Positions 26,062 to 34,400 of a stretch of DNA of 64,000 bases are shown in pieces. This DNA is from Crocinitomicaceae bacterium (lineage in GTDB: Bacteria; Bacteroidota; Bacteroidia; Flavobacteriales_D; Crocinitomicaceae): NCBI GenBank assembly GCA_030833845.1, contig JAURGK010000004.1:1-64000 (forward strand). The letters are read 5' to 3'. Under the pieces are notes generated by a model. It was not told where the DNA came from. It did no database searches and worked only from the letters and a program-made list of their open reading frames with translations. Both the position numbers and the translations under genes were made by a program. Within the stretch, counting starts at the first letter, position 1; the number at the start of each line of letters is the position of its first letter.

Positions 26062-26452
26062 AAGAGCCACCTTTAATGCAGCGCATCGACTCTACCGACC
26101 GGATTGGTCTGATGAGAAAAACAATGCTATTTTTGGCAAATGCAACAATCCCAATTACCATGGCCATAACTATACCTTAGAAGTCTGGATTGAAGGGGAG
26201 GTTGACCCAGAGACTGGCTACTTAATCGATCTTAAAATTGTTAAAGATTTGATTGGCACAGAAGTGCAAGATCGCTTTGACCACCGAAATTTAAATCTTG
26301 ATTGCCCAGAATTTGCTCATTTGAACCCTACAGCTGAAAATATTGCTGTGGTGATTTGGAATTTGCTCAGAAGCAAACTCGACACTAAATACGGCCTCTC
26401 GATTAAGTTGTGGGAAACTCAAAATAATATCATAGCATACGACGGAAAATGA
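26048..26452 (+). CDS. 6-pyruvoyl-tetrahydropterin synthase / QueD family enzyme
   Basis: A 134-residue PTPS-fold protein. Zinc histidines lie in the N-terminal FNAAHRL and in NYHGHNY. The potential catalytic Cys is in GKCNNPNYHGHNY; DHRNLN, PTAENIA and the Glu in LWETQNN complete the family signature. Its place between idi and a photolyase gene (overlapping both, by 14 and 4 bp) points to a pterin made for light or DNA-repair use, for example a photolyase antenna or another reduced pterin, rather than queuosine. This is inference: no queC/queE/queF is nearby. Confidence 0.88.
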   Translation: MKVCRRATFNAAHRLYRPDWSDEKNNAIFGKCNNPNYHGHNYTLEVWIEGEVDPETGYLIDLKIVKDLIGTEVQDRFDHRNLNLDCPEFAHLNPTAENIAVVIWNLLRSKLDTKYGLSIKLWETQNNIIAYDGK

Positions 26453-27744
26453 TTACTGCTCTGTTTTGGCACCGCCGAGACCTCCGCATCGAAGATAACG
26501 CTGGATTATACAAAGCGCTTAAAAACAATACAGCAATTGTGCCAGTTTTCATCTTTGACATAACTATTCTTAAGCATTTACCCAAAAATGACCAACGGGT
26601 ATTATTTATTCACCAAGAGATAGAAGCTTTAAAGAAGGCATATCAAAATTTAGGATCTGATCTCATTGTGGTATATGGAGATCCGAAAGTGGAAATCATG
26701 CAACTTGCCAAGCATTTTAACGCTAAACGCGTTTATGCAAATAGAGATTATGAACCCAATGCCTTGGACCGAGATCATTATCTAAATGAGCATTTGCAAA
26801 GAGAAAACATAGAATTTATTGGAGCGAAAGACCAAGTCATTTTTGAAAAAAACGAAGTTTTAAAAGATGACAATAAACCTTATACTATCTACACGCCTTA
26901 TGCACGAAAATGGAAAGCAACGCTCACCAATTATCACTTCAAGGCATATCCAACACTTCAATATGCACTTAACTTAGCAAAATTAAAGCCGCAACCTTTG
27001 CTTTTGATCGAGGACATGGGTTTTGAAAATCATCATACCCAGGAATTTCCATCGCGCCTCACCCCCCAGCAAATCATTAAAAATTACCATTTACAACGAG
27101 ACATCCCCGCACAGAAAGGGACTTCCCGACTCAGTCTGCATCTGCGCTTTGGCACAGTTTCTATCAGACAACTCGGGGCTTCAGCCTTTGAACTCAATGA
27201 AAAATACCTCAATGAACTCATTTGGAGGGATTTTTATCAAATGATATTGTTTCATTTTCCACAAACTGTTGACAGGGCATTCAAGCCACAATATGACAGA
27301 ATAATTTGGGAAAATAATGAAAGCCAATTTAAAGCGTGGTGCGAGGGTAAAACGGGCTATCCCTTAGTGGATGCCGGTATGCGAGAACTCAATTCTACAG
27401 GATTCATGCATAACAGGGTTCGGATGGTCGTTGCTAGTTTTCTAACTAAACATTTGCTTATTGATTGGCGCTGGGGAGAACGTTATTTTGCTGAAAAACT
27501 ACTCGATTTTGAACTGGCTAGTAATATTGGTGGCTGGCAGTGGGCTGCGGGCTGTGGTTGTGATGCCGCTCCGTATTTTAGGGTGTTCAATCCTGAGGCC
27601 CAACAAAAGAAATTTGACCCACAATTCAAGTACATAAAAAAATGGATTCCAGAATTTGGAACCGAATCCTATCCAGCGCCAATCATCGAACATAAATTTG
27701 CCCGCGAACGCGTTTTAGAACGTTTTAAAACAGCCCTTCAATAA
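26449..27744 (+). CDS. phrB: deoxyribodipyrimidine photolyase (class I cryptochrome/photolyase family)
   Basis: A 431-residue photolyase/cryptochrome-family protein. It has the N-terminal alpha/beta antenna domain (LFWHRRDLRIEDN; about 1-130) and the FAD domain (about 200-430) with GTSRLSLHLRFGTVS, ELIWRDFYQMIL, KTGYPLVDAGMREL, MHNRVRMV and GGWQWAAGCGCDAAPYFRVFNP. Light-driven repair of pyrimidine dimers is the expected role; the motifs fit CPD photolyases, but a cryptochrome-like role is not excluded. Overlaps the PTPS gene by 4 bp and the peroxiredoxin start by 1 bp. Confidence 0.93.
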   Translation: MITALFWHRRDLRIEDNAGLYKALKNNTAIVPVFIFDITILKHLPKNDQRVLFIHQEIEALKKAYQNLGSDLIVVYGDPKVEIMQLAKHFNAKRVYANRDYEPNALDRDHYLNEHLQRENIEFIGAKDQVIFEKNEVLKDDNKPYTIYTPYARKWKATLTNYHFKAYPTLQYALNLAKLKPQPLLLIEDMGFENHHTQEFPSRLTPQQIIKNYHLQRDIPAQKGTSRLSLHLRFGTVSIRQLGASAFELNEKYLNELIWRDFYQMILFHFPQTVDRAFKPQYDRIIWENNESQFKAWCEGKTGYPLVDAGMRELNSTGFMHNRVRMVVASFLTKHLLIDWRWGERYFAEKLLDFELASNIGGWQWAAGCGCDAAPYFRVFNPEAQQKKFDPQFKYIKKWIPEFGTESYPAPIIEHKFARERVLERFKTALQ

Positions 27745-28214
27745 TGAGTAAACCACTACAAATTGGCGACAATTGCCCGCCGTTTTGCCTTTCAAATAGC
27801 CAAGGTAAATCTATTGAAATGCAAAATTTTTTAGGTAAAAAAATATTAGTTCTATTCTTTTACCCAAAAGATGACACCCCAGGCTGCACCAAAGAAGCAT
27901 GTGCCTTTCGAGACGCTTATACAGATTTCATTGATCTTGGCTGTGAGGTATTTGGCATTTCATCGGACAGTGCGGCCTCACATCAGGCCTTTGAACAAAA
28001 ACACCAACTGCCCTATACCTTGCTTTGTGATGAACAAAAAAAGGTACGCCAACTATTTGGCGTACCTGGAAATTTATTTGGTCTGATCCCCGGAAGAGTT
28101 ACATATATCATTGGCCTTGATACAAGAATTGCGGGAATTTTTAACTCACAAACCAACCCCACGGGGCACATTGAACAAGCCCTAAAAGTGGTAAAACAAC
28201 TACTTACTGCTTAA
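27744..28214 (+). CDS. bcp: PrxQ/BCP-type thiol peroxidase
   Basis: A 156-residue cytoplasmic peroxiredoxin. The active site is DDTPGCTKEAC: the peroxidatic Cys followed five residues later by the resolving Cys (C-x4-C), the mark of atypical 2-Cys PrxQ/BCP. It reduces H2O2 and organic hydroperoxides using thioredoxin. As the last gene of the ECF-crt-phr run (start overlaps phr by TAATG), it adds peroxide defence to carotenoid and photolyase protection. It converges with yceI and overlaps its 3' end by 11 bp. Confidence 0.93.
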   Translation: MSKPLQIGDNCPPFCLSNSQGKSIEMQNFLGKKILVLFFYPKDDTPGCTKEACAFRDAYTDFIDLGCEVFGISSDSAASHQAFEQKHQLPYTLLCDEQKKVRQLFGVPGNLFGLIPGRVTYIIGLDTRIAGIFNSQTNPTGHIEQALKVVKQLLTA

Positions 28215-28731
28215 CGAATTGCAATTCAGCGTTGAGTTTAATTTCATCGCCGACTACTACATTGCCAGCTTCAGTCACTGCACTCCAAGTCAGTCCGAAT
28301 TCACTGCGTTTGATACTACCTAAGAGCGTCATACCGGCTTTTGTTTGACCATAAGGATCTACAGCAATTCCTGCGAAATCTGCCGTAAATACTACCGGTT
28401 TTTCAGTACCTCGGATTTGAAGAATTCCAGCAATTTCAAGCGTTTCATCATTTAACTTTTTGACTTCAGTGGAGTTAAATGTAAGTTGAGGGTGGTTTTC
28501 AGCATCAAAGAAATCTGCTGATTTAAGATGGCCATCACGGTCACTTACTCCGGTGTTGATACTCTCAATTGCAGCCGAAAAATCAAACTTTGCACTCGAG
28601 AAATCATCTCCTTGGGTTTGAACCGTTGCATCGAATGAGCCAAAAGAACCACTCACATTTGAAATCATCATGTGTCGCACCTTGAATCCTACTTCACTGT
28701 GCATATTGTCTACTTTCCAATTTGTATTCAT
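28204..28731 (-). CDS. YceI family lipocalin-like protein
   Basis: A 175-residue YceI-fold protein (WKVDNMHSEVGFKVRHMMISNVSG at the start split over two strands, DRDGHLKSADFFDAENHPQLTF and the closing GDEIKLNAELQF). YceI proteins bind isoprenoid quinones or other amphiphiles in a lipocalin-like barrel. No signal peptide is visible, so this copy seems cytoplasmic, unlike E. coli YceI. A -7-like TAAATTTG lies upstream (28756-28749). Overlaps the peroxiredoxin end by 11 bp in convergent orientation. Confidence 0.9.
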   Translation of the reverse strand: MNTNWKVDNMHSEVGFKVRHMMISNVSGSFGSFDATVQTQGDDFSSAKFDFSAAIESINTGVSDRDGHLKSADFFDAENHPQLTFNSTEVKKLNDETLEIAGILQIRGTEKPVVFTADFAGIAVDPYGQTKAGMTLLGSIKRSEFGLTWSAVTEAGNVVVGDEIKLNAELQFVKQ

Positions 28732-28818
28732 ATTTCTAATTTTTTATACAAATTTAAGGCTGTGTTTATTCAAATTTCATTGACCTGCATCAAGACTTTT
28801 GGTTGCGTTGAAAAAACG

Positions 28819-28826
28819 TAAATTTG
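28819..28826 (+). promoter_or_regulatory. -7 element TAAATTTG next to start codon
   Basis: TAAATTTG ends 4 bp before the ATG at 28831. If used as a Bacteroidota -7 element, transcription would begin at about the start codon. Confidence 0.4.
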
Positions 28827-28830
28827 AATT

Positions 28831-29529
28831 ATGAAACTCAGCCTATTCCTATTTCTATTGATCATACCATTTTTGAGTCATGCGCAACTTGTCAATGACT
28901 TTATCAAAGAGAATTATCCAACCCGTTTTTATTTTGAAAGTCAGCGCATGTTGATGTTTCGTTCTCTTTCACCCAATGAAGATTTTTTAAACGTTCCACT
29001 CCAAGAACGCGCCAATGAACAAGCCCTCGGGCTTTGGTCTCAACAACTTGGCATTTGCATGGGGCTAGGAAAGCATTTGTATTTAGATGGCGGTGTGGCA
29101 TGGATGCAGAATGGCGAGGCTTATGAATTTAAAGATCTCCTTTCTGACTCAACCTACAATTACCAAACAAGATACCGATACCTCAGTATGCCCTTGCAGC
29201 TCAAATTGACCTTTGGTAATCAAATTAAGTTATATGGCGGCATTGGTCTCATCCCTTCTTTGTATCAAAACTATCGTCAAGATATCCAATGGACCAATGC
29301 GTTAGGAGCCCAATATGATGATCAAATCAACATCAACAATGCGATGAATGGTTTTATTCTCAGTTACATGACGAGTGGGGGCCTTGATATCCAGCTAGAT
29401 AACTTCTACAACTTACGCCTAGGTATGATTTACAGGGCTCAATTTACCAACTCATTTGGCCTTTATGAAGATTATATTCACAAAAGCAAAGGTTGGGGTT
29501 TTCAATTTGGATTTAGTAAAAAATTATAA
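28831..29529 (+). CDS. outer-membrane beta-barrel protein (PorT/OmpW-like size), unknown function
   Basis: A 232-residue exported protein with a clear signal peptide (about 1-19, ending LSHAQ). The mature part is rich in alternating aromatic/hydrophobic strands and ends GFQFGFSKKL, which suggests a small outer-membrane barrel. I recognise no specific family. The gene follows the convergent yceI region and is immediately followed by a Nif3-like gene whose ATG begins 1 bp after its stop. Confidence 0.75.
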   Translation: MKLSLFLFLLIIPFLSHAQLVNDFIKENYPTRFYFESQRMLMFRSLSPNEDFLNVPLQERANEQALGLWSQQLGICMGLGKHLYLDGGVAWMQNGEAYEFKDLLSDSTYNYQTRYRYLSMPLQLKLTFGNQIKLYGGIGLIPSLYQNYRQDIQWTNALGAQYDDQININNAMNGFILSYMTSGGLDIQLDNFYNLRLGMIYRAQFTNSFGLYEDYIHKSKGWGFQFGFSKKL

Positions 29530-29530
29530 T

Positions 29531-30625
29531 ATGCAACTAAAGGAAATTTGCCGTTTTCTAGAATCAAAATACCCGCTACAACTCCAAGAGAGCTATGACA
29601 ATGCAGGCCTGATTTATGGTCACACTCTTACAGAAATTAAAAGTATCTTGGTTACTCTCGATGTAACAGAAGACATCGTAGATGAAGCCATTGAACTCAA
29701 TTGCAATTTAATTATTGCTCATCATCCGATCGTTTTCAAAGGCTTGAAAAAAATCAATGGGAAAAACTATGTGGAGCGTGTAGTTGAAAAATGCATTCAA
29801 AATGGAATAGCACTTTATGCCATTCACACCAACCTTGATAACCACTATCAGGGGGTGAATGCGCGCATTAGCGCAAAACTGAATCTAATCAATTGTAAGA
29901 TTCTTAAACCAATGGAGGATTTGCTTTATAAGCTAGAAGTATATGTGCCTATGAGCCATTTAGAACAAGTAGATCAAGCCATATTGAATGCTGGGGCTGG
30001 CCAAATTGGAAACTATACGGAGTGCCATTTTAGAACAGCTGGCAAGGGAACTTTTACTCCAACAGGATCAGCACAACCACATATTGGAAGCCTTCACAAA
30101 AGAGAGCTTGTCGACGAATACAAAGTGGAATACCTCGTGGAATCTTTTCGTTTGCCATTGGTCTTAGAAGCCATGCAAGAGGCGCATCCGTATGAAGAAG
30201 TAGCCTTTCATGTTTTAGCAACACAAAACAAACATCAAAATCGAGGTGCAGGAATGATTGGTGAGCTCATTGAGCCCATGGATACACTCTCATTTTTAAA
30301 GCAAATCAAAGAAACTTTTCAATGCGGAATAATCAAACATACTCCAATAGTCAAGGATCAAGTTCAAAGAATTGCACTTTGCGGAGGCGCAGGTAGTTTT
30401 CTTTTATCGGATGCCAAAGGCGCAAAGGCAGATATTTATATCACATCTGATTTTAAATATCATGAATTCTTTGATGCTGAAAACAAGATAGTTATTGCCG
30501 ATATAGGGCATTATGAGAGTGAGCAATATACAAGTGAACTTTTAGCTGAACAACTTATGGAAAATTTCCCTAACTTTGCGGTCCGTTTAACTAAGTTGAA
30601 TACGAATCCTGTTAACTATCTATAG
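29531..30625 (+). CDS. Nif3-like dinuclear metal-centre protein
   Basis: A 364-residue member of the NIF3/YqfO family. Motifs: SYDNAGLIYG, LDVTEDIVDEA, IIAHHPIVFKGLK (metal-binding His pair), HTNLDNH, a CutA-like inserted domain (about 135-235, with HPYEEVAFHV), then CGGAGSFL, ADIYITSDFKYHEF and ADIGHYESEQ with further metal ligands. It forms hexameric toroids with two metal ions per subunit. Function is not established (GTP cyclohydrolase-like activity has been proposed). The ATG at 29531 is chosen; the open frame upstream overlaps the barrel gene without family residues. Usually paired with the following zinc-ribbon gene, as here (3-bp gap). Confidence 0.93.
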   Translation: MQLKEICRFLESKYPLQLQESYDNAGLIYGHTLTEIKSILVTLDVTEDIVDEAIELNCNLIIAHHPIVFKGLKKINGKNYVERVVEKCIQNGIALYAIHTNLDNHYQGVNARISAKLNLINCKILKPMEDLLYKLEVYVPMSHLEQVDQAILNAGAGQIGNYTECHFRTAGKGTFTPTGSAQPHIGSLHKRELVDEYKVEYLVESFRLPLVLEAMQEAHPYEEVAFHVLATQNKHQNRGAGMIGELIEPMDTLSFLKQIKETFQCGIIKHTPIVKDQVQRIALCGGAGSFLLSDAKGAKADIYITSDFKYHEFFDAENKIVIADIGHYESEQYTSELLAEQLMENFPNFAVRLTKLNTNPVNYL

Positions 30626-30628
30626 CCC

Positions 30629-31378
30629 ATGGCAGCAGCAACGAAAAAAGAAAGTACCATCGCAGAAAAATTGGATGCCCTCTTTGAACTCCAGAAAATC
30701 GACTCTGAAATCGACCGCATTCGCACTATCCGCGGAGAACTTCCTTTAGAAGTGCAAAGTCTAGAAGATGAAATCATCGGTCTAAATACACGCGTTTCTA
30801 AAATCAATGACGAAATTAAAGAAGTTGAAACGGAAATTGCCGACCGCAAAATTGCAGTTAAAGAAGCTGAGGCAGCTATTGCCAAATACAAAGAACAACA
30901 AAATAACGTGCGTAATAACCGCGAGTTTGAATCTTTGTCAAAAGAAATAGAGTTTCAAGAACTTGAAATTAAATTACACGAGAAAAAAACAAAAGAGGCT
31001 AAATTAAAAATTGACCTCAAAAAAGAAACGCTTTCTGAAGCTACTGCCCGAGTTGAAATGAAACAATCAGATCTCGATGGTAAAAAAGCAGAACTCGAAG
31101 CCATTGTTAGCGAAACTCAAAAGGACGAAGAAAAACTAATCAAATCTTCTGACGCAGCTAAGAAAAACATCGAAACACGTTTGGTTTTTGCATATGAGCG
31201 CCTGAGAACAAACGCAAAAAATGGTTTAGCGGTTGTTCAGGTAATGCGGGGTTCATGCGGTGGTTGTTTTAATAAAATTCCACCTCAACGTCAATTAGAC
31301 ATCGTTACAAAAAAGAAAATTATTGTTTGTGAACATTGCGGACGTATTCTTGTACCCCAAGAGGCAAGCGAAGCTTAA
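30629..31378 (+). CDS. coiled-coil zinc-ribbon protein (CdsZ/DUF164-like)
   Basis: A 249-residue protein made of a long coiled coil (about 15-185, rich in Glu, Lys and heptads) and a C-terminal C4 zinc ribbon (GSCGGCFNK ... CEHCGRILV). Similar proteins in other bacteria bind nucleic acid or act in envelope systems, but no general role is established. It usually follows a nif3-like gene in Bacteroidota, and does so here with a 3-bp gap, which suggests a shared task. A strong terminator follows. Confidence 0.9.
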   Translation: MAAATKKESTIAEKLDALFELQKIDSEIDRIRTIRGELPLEVQSLEDEIIGLNTRVSKINDEIKEVETEIADRKIAVKEAEAAIAKYKEQQNNVRNNREFESLSKEIEFQELEIKLHEKKTKEAKLKIDLKKETLSEATARVEMKQSDLDGKKAELEAIVSETQKDEEKLIKSSDAAKKNIETRLVFAYERLRTNAKNGLAVVQVMRGSCGGCFNKIPPQRQLDIVTKKKIIVCEHCGRILVPQEASEA

Positions 31379-31398
31379 ATCATACGCACATTATATTG

Positions 31399-31426
31399 AA
31401 AAAAGCTCCTGAACAGGAGCTTTTTT
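31399..31426. terminator. bidirectional intrinsic terminator
   Basis: AAAAAAGCTCCTG - AA - CAGGAGCTTTTTT: a strong inverted repeat with A/T tails between the zinc-ribbon gene (plus) and dnaE (minus, stop at 31430). Confidence 0.9.
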
Positions 31427-31429
31427 ATT

Positions 31430-34400
31430 TTAGTTGAGTTTAAATTGAATATCAAGTTTTGCCAATTCCTTAAATAACTGGCCAGAAGGTTGAACTTTTA
31501 TACTTCTAGACGGCAACGAAACTTCAATTCCATCCAATGGATCAAATACTGTAAAGTGCAATTGACACGTGCCTGGATTGGCCTCAAATAAGGTATGTAG
31601 TTGCTCAATGACAAGCTGATCAAGTTGTTTGGCTGAGAAACGCAACTTTAACATCTTGGCTCGTTTATCTCGCAGTTCTTGAAGTAATTCTATGTGATGC
31701 ACCACAAATTCTGGGTATTGCCTAAAGCGCGGAACCTCAATCCTTCCTTTGATGGCAATGAAGGTGCCCGGCTCCATGAAATGCTTGAACTTTAAATAGG
31801 ATTCATTAAATAAATTCAATTTATACGCATCTTGGTAATCTTCAATAACCAACGATCCAAAGGCATCACCCCTTTTAGTAATGCGATGTTCTGCACCGGT
31901 AATAATTGCTGCAATCAAAATATCTCGGCCCAAAAAGGCACTGGGGTCATTGAGCATAGCGACTGTCCCCGTACAAAATGAGGCAATTTCAACTTTGTAA
32001 TCATCGAGGGGATGGCCAGATATAAAAATTCCCACCACTTCCTTTTCTCTATTTAGCTTATATACTGCTGGCCATTCTTCTGCCTTTGGGACTGTTGGTG
32101 CAGGCATGTTTGTGCCGGTAGCCTCGCCAAACATACTGTGTTGGGCCGATTGTTGTTGTTCTTGAACGCTCGATCCATAACGAATAGCTGATTCTAGAAA
32201 TGTTCTGCCATTTGGATCTGCAACAAAATACTGAGCCCTGTGGACATCCTTAAATGAATCAAAACCACCTGCATAGGCCAAACTTTCAAAAGCTCGCTTG
32301 TTGCATAAGCGCAAGTTGATTCGCGTAGTTAAATTAAATATTGAACTATAACTCCCATTTTTTCTTTCCTCTAAAATGGCCTCTACTGGGGCACTACCCA
32401 ATCCTTTAATTGCGCCAAGACCAAAACGGATGGCACCTTGCTGGTTGACTGAAAAAGTAAATCCAGACTCATTGATATCAGGTCCTAACACCTCAATGCC
32501 CATACGCCTGCACTCTTCCATGAAAAAGGAAACTTGCTTGATATCAGACATATTGTTACTTAAGACAGAAGCCATGTATTCGGCAGGATAATTTGCCTTT
32601 AAAAATGCTGTCTGGTAGGCTACCCATGCATAACAAGTAGAATGCGATTTATTGAATGCATAGGATGCAAATGCTTCCCAATCTTTCCAAATTTTCTCAA
32701 GTGTAGCAGCAGGATGGCCCTTTGAACTGGCACGCTCAATAAAGGTTGGTTTCATTTTATCAAGCACCTTGCGGTCTTTTTTACCCATGGCCTTGCGCAG
32801 CGTATCGGCTTCACCTTTTGTAAAATCTGCCAACTTTTGTGAGAGTAGCATCACTTGCTCTTGATATACAGTAATGCCATAGGTTTCCCTGAGGTACTCT
32901 TCACAGTCCAGTAAATCATATACGATGGGTTCATCGCCATGTTTGCGCTTGCAATACGAAGGTATGTATTCCATAGGGCCAGGTCTGTAAAGGGCATTCA
33001 TTGCAATAAGGTCGGCAAAAACCGTCGGACGCAATTCTTTTAAGTGCTTCTGCATCCCTGGAGATTCATATTGAAATATGCCTACAGTTTCACCGCGCTG
33101 AAAGAGTGCAAAAGTGGCCTCATCATCAATTGCAAAAGCATCAGGGTTGAGTTCAATACCTCGGTTTTCTTTCACCAAACGTACTGCATCTTTGATGAGC
33201 GTAAGTGTTTTTAAACCTAAAAAGTCCATTTTCAGCAGGCCTGCTGCTTCGGCTACAGAATTGTCGTATTGTGTACATACCATCTCTGAATCCTTGGCAG
33301 TAGCCACTGGGACAAAATTCGTAAGGTCATCGGGAGTAATGATTACACCACAAGCATGAATTCCGGTGTTGCGCACCGATCCTTCAATTTCCATAGCTTT
33401 TTGCAATACTTGGGCTTGTAAGTCGGTGCCGTTGTATATGCGTCTTAATTCCTTGGCATTACTGATTGCTTCTTGATTCCTAAGTTTATCAATAAGTTCA
33501 GGTTCGGGCCATGAAAACAACTTGCGCAAGGATAAATCAGGTATCAACTTTGCCAAGCGATCTGCTTCTGGTAAGGGCAAGTTCAGCACCCTAGCGGTAT
33601 CTCGGATGGCTGATTTTGCAGCCATGGTGCCGTAGGTTATAATTTGTGCCACTTGCTTAGCACCATACTTTTCAATCACATAATCAATGACTCGCCCACG
33701 GCCTTCATCATCAAAATCAATATCGATATCGGGCATAGATACCCGGTCTGGATTTAAAAAACGCTCAAAGAGTAAATCATAGGCAATTGGGTCCACATTG
33801 GTAATCCCTATGCAGTAAGCTACGGCAGAACCTGCAGCAGATCCCCTTCCTGGCCCTACCGAAACACCCATTTCTCTTGCTGCATTGCAAAAATCTTGCA
33901 CAATTAAGAAGTATCCTGGATAACCGGTTTTTTCTATGGTCGCAAGTTCAAAATCTATGCGTTCAGTAATGGTTGTATCAATAGAAGTATAGCGTTTTTT
34001 AGCTCCTTCATAGGTGAGGTGACGCAAATAGGCATTTTCACCACGTTTGCCTCCATCAATGGCATCCTGGGGGTCAATAAACTCTCTGGGGATATCGAAT
34101 GCTGGAAGCAATACTTCTCTCGCTAATGCATAGTGTTCGCACTTTGAGATAATTTCTGAAATGGATAAAATTGCCTGGGGCAGATCGGCAAACAAGGCGA
34201 TCATCTCTTCGGTCGAGCGCATGTAGTAGGTATCGTTCTCAAGGCCATAACGAAAGCCTCTGCCTCTACCCTTCGGCGTCTCAACAAGCTCATTGTCTTT
34301 GACACAGAGCAACACATCATGAGCTACCGCATCCTTTTTTTCGATATAATAAGTGTTGTTGGTAGCAACTAATTGAATCTGATGTGCCTCAGCAAGAGCA

